Shown here one piece after another: positions 25,929 to 32,717 of a stretch of 32,717 nucleotides of DNA. A model generated the notes under the pieces. It saw only the letters and a list, made by a program, of their open reading frames with translations. It searched no databases and was not told where the DNA came from. This DNA comes from Acidilobaceae archaeon (GTDB lineage Archaea; Thermoproteota; Thermoprotei_A; Sulfolobales; Acidilobaceae). Position 1 is the stretch's first letter. Each line of letters begins with the position of its first letter. The stretch is from assembly GCA_026995555.1 (NCBI GenBank), contig JALWOJ010000168.1, forward strand, positions 19,416-52,132, given 5' to 3'. The position numbers were made by a program, and so were the translations under genes.

Positions 25929-26858
25929 TTGGTGAAAAGTTTAGTGAAGTGTAGAGAGCTAAAAATTAGTTCTCTAGGCTATTCAACAATGGAAAACATA
26001 CCAATATATCACTTTGATCCTGGTCATACGGCCTTAAGGCTGATAAGCGTTCCTTTATTCAAGATACCCATAAACTTTCCTACAGATTTTCTCGAAAATC
26101 TTAACAGAGATCCCTCCGCCTACTCCTACAAATGTGTCGATATAACTGACCTTATTGAGCTGGCTAAGAGGTGGAGCGTTAGAGCTATTTTTCTTGATGG
26201 AATAGAACCACTCTCTATTCCCTACATAGACGTTTGCTTAAAAGAGTTAAAAGATGTAGGATTTCATGTGGGAGCCAGAACTCAAGGTGTCATCTCTTCT
26301 AAGACAGTTATGGAACTTGTTGATAACTCTATTCTCGACTTTCTCTTAGTTGATGTAAGTCCAGAGGGCTATTTTGACGTTGAAACGAAAATAACTGTTT
26401 ATAACTTTCTTCGTGAACTAACTTCCACAGATCTACATGTCGAAGTAGTTGTTCATATGGATGTGGAAAAGCCTCCACTTTTAGTGCCAATCATAAATAA
26501 TATAAGGAAAAGGAACATACCCCTGCATATAAAGGTTTATAATCCTAAAGGATTGGGATATAATCCCTTTTTAAAACTAACTTCAAGGAGCTTAGACTAT
26601 GTGTATGTACATGCGGGCGGTTTTTCCTTGCTCGACACGATATGTCCTAACTGTAAGAACTACATCGCTATAAGAGAAAGGGGTGTTCTGGTTAAACTTG
26701 AGCTTGCAGAAGATCTTAAGTGCCCCAAATGCGGAACACGTATACTTTTTCGGGGAGAAATTTCCAAGATGACCCCGAGAAGAGTGGTTAGAGAAACCAG
26801 AGGTGAGGTTATTTGGTATCATCTGAAGGCACTTCCTCTAAGGATAAGGAACTGTTAA
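25929..26858 (+). CDS. Radical-SAM-like AmrS paralogue lacking the Fe-S cysteines (probable pseudoenzyme)
   Basis: 309 residues. HFDPGHTALRLISV (28-41) aligns without gaps with HFYPGSTVLSISTV (88-101) of the AmrS protein encoded next. The AmrS cluster cysteines C103, C107 and C110 fall on L43, P47 and F50 here, so a 4Fe-4S cluster cannot form. The following segment (ITDLIELAKRWSVRAIFLDG, EPLSIPYIDV) also tracks the AmrS TIM barrel. A C-terminal zinc ribbon remains (CPNC near 238, CPKC near 264). The N-terminal AmrS cysteine region is missing. It overlaps the AmrS gene, so a heteromeric partner role is likely. The start could be TTG 25929 or, on promoter spacing, GTG 25944. Confidence 0.7.
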   Translation: MVKSLVKCRELKISSLGYSTMENIPIYHFDPGHTALRLISVPLFKIPINFPTDFLENLNRDPSAYSYKCVDITDLIELAKRWSVRAIFLDGIEPLSIPYIDVCLKELKDVGFHVGARTQGVISSKTVMELVDNSILDFLLVDVSPEGYFDVETKITVYNFLRELTSTDLHVEVVVHMDVEKPPLLVPIINNIRKRNIPLHIKVYNPKGLGYNPFLKLTSRSLDYVYVHAGGFSLLDTICPNCKNYIAIRERGVLVKLELAEDLKCPKCGTRILFRGEISKMTPRRVVRETRGEVIWYHLKALPLRIRNC

Positions 26859-27934
26859 AGAAACCTTATGTGAGATTAGCCAGATTTTGGGAGCCTTTAA
26901 AAGACAAACCTGGATATGTAAGGTGTAACCTTTGTCATAGAAGGTGTATTATAGCTCCTGGAAAATATGGAGTTTGTGGAGTTCGAAAAAATATAGATGG
27001 GAAACTATATGTCCTTGTTTATGGTTTACTTACCGCTATGAACTTAGACCCGATAGAGAAAAAGCCTTTAATGCATTTCTACCCTGGAAGTACCGTTTTG
27101 AGTATATCTACTGTTGGTTGCAACTTCTTCTGCAAATTCTGTCAAAACTGGGAAATAAGCCAAAGCAGATTGGAAAAAGGGCTTTATGGTGAATATAAAA
27201 GTCCTGAAGAAGTCGTAAAGGCGGCCCTCGAATGGAAAGCTGATGGAATAACTTATACTTATAACGAGCCGACTATTTTTTACGAATTCATGTACGATAC
27301 TGCAAAGCTTGCTAAGGAAAAGGGGCTTTTCAATACGATGGTTACAAACGGATATATGACACCAGAGGCGATTAAAGAACTAGGCCCCTACATGGATGCT
27401 GCTACCGTCGATTTCAAGGGAGGAGGAAATAAAGAGTTCTACAGAAAGTTCATGGGTGTTCCAGATCCAGATCCCATCTTTGACTCAATATTAGAAATGA
27501 AAAGGCAGGGCTGGTGGATAGAAATAACGAATCTTGTCGTTCCAAAAGTTGGTGATAAAGAGGAAGACATTAGAAGACTAGCAAGGTGGATAGTTGAGAA
27601 TCTAGGCGATGAAACTCCTTTTCACTTGCTAAGATTTCATCCTGATTACCTGATGAGAGACTTTCCTGTAACACCGGTCAAAACTCTTGAAAAACTGGCT
27701 AAGATAGCTATGGGTGAAGGCCTAAAGCATGTATATATAGGGAACGTTCCGGGCCATCCATTGGAGAATACATATTGCCCTAGATGTGGATATCCCGTTA
27801 TTGAGAGAATGGGCTTTAGTATAGTAGCTTGGAAATTGAAAAAAGGCAACGTTTGTCCTAGATGCGGATATAAGCTTAATATAAGGGGAGAATATAGAGG
27901 AAAGAACTTGAGATTTCCGCTAAGTTTACTTTAG
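26813..27934 (+). CDS. amrS: AmmeMemoRadiSam-type radical SAM enzyme AmrS
   Basis: Radical SAM protein of 373 residues. The 4Fe-4S motif is CNFFCKFCQNW (Cys103, 107, 110). N-terminal extra cysteines CNLCHRRC (38-45) and GVCG (55) form the family's auxiliary site, and the C-terminus has two CPRC pairs of a zinc ribbon. TYTYNEPTIFYEF, VTNGYM, DFKGGG and LLRFHPDYLM are AmrS hallmarks. The family sits in the AmmeMemoRadiSam group whose members include MEMO1 and AMMECR1 homologues; neither is in this window, so its role here is unproven. TTG start at 26813 lies inside the previous gene (46-base overlap); GTG at 26870 would avoid it. Confidence 0.9.
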   Translation: MVSSEGTSSKDKELLKKPYVRLARFWEPLKDKPGYVRCNLCHRRCIIAPGKYGVCGVRKNIDGKLYVLVYGLLTAMNLDPIEKKPLMHFYPGSTVLSISTVGCNFFCKFCQNWEISQSRLEKGLYGEYKSPEEVVKAALEWKADGITYTYNEPTIFYEFMYDTAKLAKEKGLFNTMVTNGYMTPEAIKELGPYMDAATVDFKGGGNKEFYRKFMGVPDPDPIFDSILEMKRQGWWIEITNLVVPKVGDKEEDIRRLARWIVENLGDETPFHLLRFHPDYLMRDFPVTPVKTLEKLAKIAMGEGLKHVYIGNVPGHPLENTYCPRCGYPVIERMGFSIVAWKLKKGNVCPRCGYKLNIRGEYRGKNLRFPLSLL

Positions 27935-27942
27935 ACAAGTAA

Positions 27943-27960
27943 GTTTGAAATTTTTCAAAC
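27943..27960. terminator. Palindrome just downstream of amrS
   Basis: GTTTGAAA-TT-TTTCAAAC is a perfect 8-bp inverted repeat starting nine bases after the amrS stop. Its short loop argues against a strong RNA hairpin. It could mark the transcript end or be a protein-binding palindrome. Confidence 0.3.
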
Positions 27961-28156
27961 AAATTCACTCTATACTCTTGATATGATTTTAATAACGTCT
28001 AAAGAAGACTTTTGATATCTAATAAACTTTAGCGATGGTAAACTTACAAAGAAAAGTTATTAAAAGTTTATACAAGTCTTAAAGGCCTCAACTCTTATTA
28101 ACCCCGAACTCCTATGAAAATGAGGTCGTAAGGAGTGTAAGAGGTGTAAATGTATA

Positions 28157-28441
28157 TTGAAGTTCTGTCCTAAGTGTGGAGGAATAATGGTACCCAGAAA
28201 GAAAAACGGTAAGATAGTTCTAGTTTGTACACGTTGTGGATATGAAATGGAGGCTAGTGAAGATGATCTAAAAAGCTATATGGCTTCGTCCAAGGCCGAG
28301 AAAGAGTCACATGTCAAAACTACTGGCGAGATCTCTGAGGTCAAGACCGCGAGCTCTGAGAAGAACAAAGAGGAACTTGAACAGGCTAGGGAGAACTATT
28401 ATGAACTTGTCCTCGACCAGTTAGGAGAATATGGAGAGTAA
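28157..28441 (+). CDS. TFS/RPB9-like N-terminal zinc ribbon protein without second ribbon
   Basis: 94 residues. The N-terminus is a zinc ribbon (C4-x2-C7 ... C24-x2-C27) that matches the first domain of archaeal TFS (RNA polymerase cleavage factor) and RPB9/RPA12. Archaeal TFS continues with a second C-terminal ribbon carrying the catalytic Asp-Glu; here the rest is a charged region rich in Ser, Lys and Glu, and the ORF ends LGEYGE. No later frame restores the missing ribbon. It may bind polymerase without stimulating cleavage, or act elsewhere. TTG start at 28157; a GAGGTG lies 11 bases before it. Confidence 0.65.
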   Translation: MKFCPKCGGIMVPRKKNGKIVLVCTRCGYEMEASEDDLKSYMASSKAEKESHVKTTGEISEVKTASSEKNKEELEQARENYYELVLDQLGEYGE

Positions 28442-28481
28442 TTGTTTGTTAGTACCACAAATCTTTTAAATTAAAAGGTTA

Positions 28482-29210
28482 TTAAGATTTAGATACCAGG
28501 TTTAGATTTTCAAGTTCCTTAGATGCTTCATCAAGATCTTTATGAGTATCTATACTTCTCCAATAATACTCCTTTAAGCTATATTTTACAGCTTTTAGTC
28601 TTCCTTCAGCTGCCAATTTAGGAAAGACTAGTTTTTCTAAGTCGCCCTCCTCAGGCACATAATTAAATATCTCAGGTTTCATAGCATAGACTCCAGCGTT
28701 TATCCAATATTCTTCTAACACAGGTTTTTCTCTAAAACCCCTTATTAAATTGTTATTGTCTATATCTAACACACCATATGGACTTTTCAGTTGAACTGCT
28801 GCCATAGAAGCTATCACATTATTATCAAGAGAATTTAAAAGTGGTCTGGGATCTATGTTCGTTATTATGTCACCATTTAGAACAAGAAATCTATCTCTTT
28901 TTGATAAAATTCCAGAGGCATTCTTCAATGCACCTGCTGTACCTAAAGGTTCGTCCTCGACACTGTAAACTATAGTGACACCGTATTTAGATCCACTTCC
29001 CAACTCTTCGATAATCTTCTCCTTCAGCCAACCGGCCATAACTAATATCTCAGTGACACCGTATTTCTTAAGCCATTCGATTTGATGAACTATTATAGGT
29101 TTTCCAGCAACATGGAGAAGAGGCTTTGGAATTTTCTCTGTGAGAGGCCTTAACCTTTTTCCATAACCTCCTGCCAAAATAGCTGCTAACTCTCCCAAAG
29201 CGCTCCCCAT
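28482..29210 (-). CDS. Sugar-phosphate nucleotidyltransferase
   Basis: Nucleotidyltransferase of the RmlA/GlmU/ManC type, 242 residues, activating sugar 1-phosphates as NDP-sugars for glycan or glycosylation pathways. Seen: LAGGYGKRLRPLTEKIPKPL near the N-terminus (signature and nucleotide site), LNGDIITNID with the metal-binding Asp, GFREKP, and YWINAGVYAMKPE. It has no C-terminal left-handed beta-helix, so it is a short form without acyltransferase activity. The sugar is unknown. The ATG start has only weak ribosome-site support. It is upstream of no obvious partner, with the cobalamin enzyme 98 bases away on the same strand. Confidence 0.88.
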   Translation of the reverse strand: MGSALGELAAILAGGYGKRLRPLTEKIPKPLLHVAGKPIIVHQIEWLKKYGVTEILVMAGWLKEKIIEELGSGSKYGVTIVYSVEDEPLGTAGALKNASGILSKRDRFLVLNGDIITNIDPRPLLNSLDNNVIASMAAVQLKSPYGVLDIDNNNLIRGFREKPVLEEYWINAGVYAMKPEIFNYVPEEGDLEKLVFPKLAAEGRLKAVKYSLKEYYWRSIDTHKDLDEASKELENLNLVSKS

Positions 29211-29308
29211 TCAAGCACTTATAACCTACGGAGAAATTAATTTTATTGAACAGCTTTATTTAGAAACATCAGCTAAAGGCATCAAGTGATAACCATAAAA
29301 ACTAAAGA

Positions 29309-29836
29309 TTAGACAGGCTCTGGTTCATAACCTAGCTTTTCTGATACCCAAAGAGCCATTGCAAACAACACATCACTAACTCTGTTAAGAGCCTTTAATA
29401 GAATAGGGTTTATCTCTATCCTACCCTCCTCCATAACTCTTACCAAGCGACGTTCAGCTCTTCTAACAACCGTTCTTGCTACATGAAGTGCTGAGGCAGG
29501 CTTAGGACCTGAAGGTAAGACAAAATACTTTAAGGGGCTATTGTAATATTTGTCTGCGATCTCCTCTAACCATCTAACATCATCTTCAGTAACCTCTACG
29601 TTCTGTTTTGCTATGCTAAAGCCTATTTTAAACAGTATACTTTGAATTCTTCTTAATTCATTGTCAATATCCGACAAATAAAATGGTAGAAATGACCTTG
29701 CTAATCCTATAAAGCTGTTAGCTTCATCTAAGGTTCCTATAAATTCTATTATGGAACTACTCTTCGATATTCTATTTTTCAAAGCTGCACAAAAAGTGTA
29801 ACCGTCATCACCACTCCTTGTGTAAAGATGAGGCAA
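29309..29836 (-). CDS. PduO-type cob(I)alamin adenosyltransferase
   Basis: Converts cob(I)alamin to adenosylcobalamin with ATP. 175 residues. Seen: YTRSGDDGYT (N-terminal phosphate-binding motif), LDEANSFIGLA, FVLPSGP, RTVVRRAERRLV and LNRVSDVLFAMALW, the full set of PduO-type active-site blocks. The organism therefore makes or salvages the coenzyme, probably for adenosylcobalamin-dependent enzymes such as ribonucleotide reductase or a mutase not in this window. The ATG start follows an AGAGGTG ribosome site. It is immediately downstream of L40e on the minus strand (19 bases), so the two may be co-transcribed. Confidence 0.95.
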   Translation of the reverse strand: MPHLYTRSGDDGYTFCAALKNRISKSSSIIEFIGTLDEANSFIGLARSFLPFYLSDIDNELRRIQSILFKIGFSIAKQNVEVTEDDVRWLEEIADKYYNSPLKYFVLPSGPKPASALHVARTVVRRAERRLVRVMEEGRIEINPILLKALNRVSDVLFAMALWVSEKLGYEPEPV

Positions 29837-29855
29837 AAAATCACCTCTTCTCTAA

Positions 29856-30023
29856 TTAGGCCTTTAATTTCGTTCCACGCTTTTTAGGTCTCAGATCCTT
29901 ACTTCCACATCTTCTACATTTAGTAGCTCCTGGCGGGTTTATTGCTCCGCATCTTCTACAGATCAACTTATTAAGAACTCTTTTTTCAAATATAGCTATT
30001 AGCTCGGGATCTGTTACTGGCAT
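29856..30023 (-). CDS. rpl40e: Ribosomal protein L40e
   Basis: 55 residues with [20 protein letters not shown] and a CRRCGA/CRRCGS zinc ribbon (C-x2-C-x10-C-x2-C), then a Lys/Arg-rich tail. Archaeal L40e is the stand-alone form of the ubiquitin-fused eukaryotic protein. The ATG at 30023 has GGGGAATAGG just upstream and gives the normal length; a longer in-frame reading to 30065 would add 14 unsupported basic residues. Minus-strand TATA-like TTTATAAAA near 30070-30080. Confidence 0.9.
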   Translation of the reverse strand: MPVTDPELIAIFEKRVLNKLICRRCGAINPPGATKCRRCGSKDLRPKKRGTKLKA

Positions 30024-30113
30024 TTTTCCTATTCCCCTCTTCTTGACCCTTGGGAACAAGGTCAATCAAATTTTTATAAAACTTTTGTTGTTAATAGTAG
30101 TTCTCTACAATTT

Positions 30114-30130
30114 AAGAAAAAGCTTTTCTT
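30114..30130. repeat. Small inverted repeat in a gene-free stretch
   Basis: AAGAAAA-AGC-TTTTCTT, 7-bp arms and a three-base loop, in the AT-rich gap between the divergent L40e and zinc-ribbon genes. AT-rich repeats of this size arise often by chance. Confidence 0.25.
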
Positions 30131-30301
30131 CTAATTCTTGTTTAATTTTGAGCAACTTTAATTTATAAAATATAACATATAGTAAATGTTTAAATCTTTA
30201 AGTCAAGTAATAATTATGAGATTTTAGTTTGTGCTAGAATGAATGAAGACTTAGATTAAGGTAAGAGATATTCATACATATATTACGCTTAGGTAGTCAC
30301 C

Positions 30302-30310
30302 TTATATATT
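30302..30310 (+). promoter_or_regulatory. TATA box for the gene at 30344
   Basis: TTATATATT lies about 38 bases before the GTG start. This gives a leader of roughly 13 bases that holds the AGGAG ribosome site at 30336-30340. Confidence 0.5.
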
Positions 30311-30343
30311 CTCTTTTGTCCAAAATAACCTCAAAAGGAGTCG

Positions 30344-30649
30344 GTGAAGAAAACGATGTCGAGCTTAACCCAAAGAAGCAAAATGAAGATAAGAGGAGAA
30401 GCTCTTTGTCCGAAGTGTGGAAGTATAGGCATCTATGAATATATCCTAGAGGGGCCTATTGAAACCTCTTCTAAAGAAAAAAATGATGTTATTGAAATAA
30501 ACTATACCTTTAGATGTTTAGTCTGTGGTTATAAAGAAAGAAAGAAAATATTGGTCTCTCTCCAAGGTCTTTATCCCCTCAGACATTTACTGAACCCTGA
30601 GGTCAAGGTCTTTCTTGAAAAAATATATTTACTTTCGAAAGAGAGGTAG
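30344..30649 (+). CDS. Zinc-ribbon protein of unknown function
   Basis: 101 residues with one zinc ribbon: CPKCGS (Cys22, 25) and CLVCGYKERKK. The two pairs are about 36 residues apart, with an acidic, strand-rich insert. C-terminal part is helical (LRHLLNPEVKVFLEKIYL). The pattern resembles TFS- or L37Ae-like ribbons without matching either. GTG start at 30344 is supported by AGGAG and a TATA box. The next ORF encodes a second single-ribbon protein, so the two could act together; no function is assigned. Confidence 0.65.
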   Translation: MKKTMSSLTQRSKMKIRGEALCPKCGSIGIYEYILEGPIETSSKEKNDVIEINYTFRCLVCGYKERKKILVSLQGLYPLRHLLNPEVKVFLEKIYLLSKER

Positions 30650-30692
30650 CCTTAATAGGAAAGTAAAAAGGGTTCTGAGAGGAAGATTACAC

Positions 30693-30845
30693 TTGACCAA
30701 GTGGTTACTTAAATGTACAGAATGTGGAAAAGAATGGATACTTTCAGCAAGTTTCCCTTTAGACAAAATGGGTAGAATCTATCATTACTGTCCTTATTGT
30801 AAAAAGAATACCTTTCACATAGTTGTTAGGAAGATAGAGGATTAA
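30693..30845 (+). CDS. Small zinc-ribbon protein (about 50 residues)
   Basis: The likely start TTG at 30693 (GAGAGGA about nine bases upstream) gives a protein beginning MTKWLLKCTECGKEW with a CTEC and a CPYC pair, and ending in a strand-rich tail. A 26-residue longer reading from TTG 30615 would overlap the previous gene by 35 bases and adds only basic filler. The zinc ribbon is like those in small archaeal nucleic-acid or ribosome-associated proteins, but I do not recognise the family. It ends with a 20-base overlap against the convergent ThrRS editing gene. Confidence 0.6.
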   Translation: MTKWLLKCTECGKEWILSASFPLDKMGRIYHYCPYCKKNTFHIVVRKIED

Positions 30846-32256
30846 GTTCTATTTCTGGAGAGTTAGATCTTAAAACGGATAATTCTTCAATAAAGGCTTC
30901 TAAGCTCATAGTTTCTTGTTCTGTTTTGCTTCTTCTCCTTACAGTTACCGTATTGCTTTGAGCCTCTTTACTACCAACAACTACTATATAAGGCGTCCAA
31001 AGTCTTGCCGCCGTTCTTATTCTTGTTCCTAGACTTCTTGTTGGAGGATCTAAATATACTCTAACTAAATTCTCTATCAAACTTTTAATCATAACCGAAT
31101 AACTCATATTTTCTTCTTTTACAGGTATTATAGCAACCTGGAAGGGCGCTAACCAAAATGGAAATTGAGGAGTCTTTCCTTCCTCTGCAAGTCTTAGACC
31201 ATGGTCTAGTAAGGATTTAATTATATTTAGAAGAGGTCCTAAGAAGACTCCCTGAAATCCTCGTACCTTTAAAGACCCCCCGATAGGAACAAGACCCTTT
31301 GCCCTTGTTTTATAGAAGAACATCACTCCGTTGAATTCTAGGTCATAGTTTATTGTCAAACCAGTTTTTCCTACTTTTAATTCTATTATATGACTAGAAA
31401 TTTCGGGCATAAGATCATTAAAAGTGCTTAGATCTACGTTAGAGCTGTTCGAGGAACCGATGACTATTTCCTCCCCTGGAATATTAGCAGTTTTAATAAC
31501 AGGCTCCTTAACCCCGTACCTGACGGTATCCAAGACATCTTTGAGTATAAAGAAAATTTCCTGATCTAAGTCTTTAGTTAAAGAGTTTCTGCCTATACCT
31601 CCAGAAAACATGTATTCTTTCGCTCTAAGTGTCACAAGAGACCATTTTCTAATTTCGTTTATTAGTACGTAGCCCATACCCCTTAAGTTGGGGTAAACAC
31701 CAAATCTTTCAAAAAGCTCTATTGCTTTCTGGTCCCAAATTTTCTTATTTCCAAATTCAGTGGGAAGGTGTCCTTCTTTAGCAGCCTCACTTACGGTTAT
31801 TGTTTTTTCTTCCTTGTGCAGATAGAAAGCTTTTTGTGCTGAAGTCCTTGATCTTAGAGTTCTTGAAAGTTCGCACATAGGATGACCAGCACAAAAAACT
31901 TTGAAAGACTTGTACCAACCAAAGGGAGCTCTATGAACGTCGTAGCCCGACATTTTCCTTAACTTTTCCTCCATTCTTACAAGTACGTCATGTGCCTTTT
32001 TAGGTGGAGCTAGGTCTTGACTTAAATGTGCAAAAGGATAAATTAGTATTTTCTTTATCTTTACTCTCTTTGCATGTTCAATTATCTCTTTTATTGCAAG
32101 CTCTATCTCAGAACTTCCATCCTCTGACTCAACTGAGACAAAGGCCACAACAGACTCTCCTATATTCTCCTCCTTAGGTTCATCAGGCGGACTATCTATT
32201 GCGGGCTCTACAGCTTTGTACCAGGTATCCTTTGAGTGCATTAAAAGTATTTTCAT
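30826..32256 (-). CDS. Threonyl-tRNA synthetase editing subunit (ThrRS-ed)
   Basis: Stand-alone editing form of archaeal ThrRS, 476 residues. The N-terminus (MKILLMHSKDTWYKAVEPAI, LIYPFAHLSQDLAPP, HRAPFGWYKSF) is the D-aminoacyl-tRNA deacylase-like editing domain that removes serine from Ser-tRNA-Thr. The C-terminus (FPFWLAPFQVAIIPV, ... PPTRSLGTRIRTAARLWTPY) is the anticodon-binding domain. The class II catalytic motifs 1, 2 and 3 between them are missing or decayed, so it cannot aminoacylate. A separate catalytic ThrRS must exist elsewhere, the arrangement known from crenarchaea. ATG start at 32256. Convergent overlap of 20 bases with the small zinc-ribbon gene. Confidence 0.88.
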   Translation of the reverse strand: MKILLMHSKDTWYKAVEPAIDSPPDEPKEENIGESVVAFVSVESEDGSSEIELAIKEIIEHAKRVKIKKILIYPFAHLSQDLAPPKKAHDVLVRMEEKLRKMSGYDVHRAPFGWYKSFKVFCAGHPMCELSRTLRSRTSAQKAFYLHKEEKTITVSEAAKEGHLPTEFGNKKIWDQKAIELFERFGVYPNLRGMGYVLINEIRKWSLVTLRAKEYMFSGGIGRNSLTKDLDQEIFFILKDVLDTVRYGVKEPVIKTANIPGEEIVIGSSNSSNVDLSTFNDLMPEISSHIIELKVGKTGLTINYDLEFNGVMFFYKTRAKGLVPIGGSLKVRGFQGVFLGPLLNIIKSLLDHGLRLAEEGKTPQFPFWLAPFQVAIIPVKEENMSYSVMIKSLIENLVRVYLDPPTRSLGTRIRTAARLWTPYIVVVGSKEAQSNTVTVRRRSKTEQETMSLEAFIEELSVLRSNSPEIELNPLSS

Positions 32257-32337
32257 TAATCCTTCGACCTCAGAAGAAAAATATAGGTTTGGTCTGATAA
32301 AAAATTATCTTGATTTAAGTGCCGTCTCATTTAAAAA

Positions 32338-32717
32338 TTAACCTATCGGCACAATTTCATATGTAATATAATTCTCTGGCTGTCTCCTAACAACCTCAAG
32401 TTTGACCTTCATACCAACTCTCAGTTTCTTAGGATCTTTCTCTCTAACCCAAGCTAGCACTTGGACGCCGTTTGTCAATTTTGCTATTCCAACTATGTAA
32501 TCATCATAATGACCAAAGCTGTAAGGCTTAGTGTTTATTACAGTATAGGTCACTAACTCTCCTTCCTTGGGAAGTTCGATCCACTCAACTTCATCGTTTG
32601 GATCATCTGGACAATCCACCTGAGGCGGGAAGAATATTTTGTTTGTTTTTTTGCACCTTGTAGCCAATATCTTACCCTCAGACAGGCCTTCAAAGAATTT
32701 TCTTATTTTCTCTATAC
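32338..32717 (-). CDS. DUF35 OB-fold protein, 5' end cut by window edge
   Basis: The reading frame is open to the right edge (IEKIRKFFEGLSEGKILATR precedes the first in-window start-like codon), so the true start lies outside. DUF35 proteins have an N-terminal zinc ribbon and an OB-fold and work as CoA-binding partners of thiolases or of HMG-CoA synthase. The OB-fold is complete here (GELVTYTVINTKPYSFGHYD to the ITYEIVPIG end). The ribbon is degenerate: only CKKT and CPDD remain of two CxxC pairs, so zinc is unlikely to bind. A thiolase gene immediately to the right would be expected. Confidence 0.85.
   Translation of the reverse strand, partial: IEKIRKFFEGLSEGKILATRCKKTNKIFFPPQVDCPDDPNDEVEWIELPKEGELVTYTVINTKPYSFGHYDDYIVGIAKLTNGVQVLAWVREKDPKKLRVGMKVKLEVVRRQPENYITYEIVPIG

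Noticed and set aside
28442-28481. Missing second zinc ribbon of the TFS-like gene in another frame
   Set aside because: The following bases to the convergent gene encode no CxxC pair in any forward frame.

Overview
The window looks like a chromosomal segment of a thermophilic archaeon of crenarchaeal type (phylum Thermoproteota). The evidence is a NurA/Rad50/Mre11 repair operon, an A-type ATP synthase, a stand-alone threonyl-tRNA synthetase editing subunit without a catalytic domain, a PaREP1-family gene, L40e and aEF-1beta, tRNA genes that encode their own CCA, an intron-bearing initiator tRNA, frequent TTG/GTG starts, and TATA boxes with short leaders. Most of the sequence is AT-rich; the tRNAs, the PaREP1 locus and a short stretch upstream of trkH are GC-rich. 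The genus cannot be fixed from the sequence alone. Coding density is high and the genes form short operons on both strands.

Left part (1-5.9 kb): a minus-strand DNA-end-processing operon, mre11 > rad50 > nurA, with nurA cut by the left edge, then a translin-family gene and a tRNA-Ala(CGC). 5.9-7.3 kb is the only poorly coding region. It holds a frameshifted PaREP1-family gene and a possible second, decayed copy on the other strand. It is followed by a gene for a secreted or membrane-anchored protein of unknown function.

Middle (8.3-16.9 kb): an AIR-synthase-like (PurM/HypE superfamily) protein; a PLP-dependent cysteine-synthase-like enzyme; a plus-strand set of two CoA-transferase-type subunits and a GltD-like FAD oxidoreductase; then a minus-strand potassium-transport operon (a 27-codon ORF, TrkH, AbrB-PhoU regulator) and an HExxH protein.

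Central energy and nucleotide block (17-24.9 kb): ATP synthase subunits A and B overlap, and an eIF2B-like protein follows. Next come a thymidylate kinase, a DUF763 protein, a short-chain dehydrogenase, the interrupted initiator tRNA and a polysaccharide-deacetylase-like enzyme.

Right part (24.9-32.7 kb): many small zinc-ribbon and translation genes (aEF-1beta with its HVO_2753-like neighbour, L40e, a TFS-like half protein, two unassigned zinc-ribbon proteins), a PduO-type cobalamin adenosyltransferase, a sugar nucleotidyltransferase, the ThrRS editing subunit and a DUF35 protein cut by the right edge. The most unusual item is a gene pair at 25.9-27.9 kb. The downstream gene is an AmrS-type radical SAM enzyme. 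The overlapping upstream gene looks like a paralogue that has lost all three iron-sulfur cysteines but keeps a C-terminal zinc ribbon, which suggests a pseudoenzyme partner.
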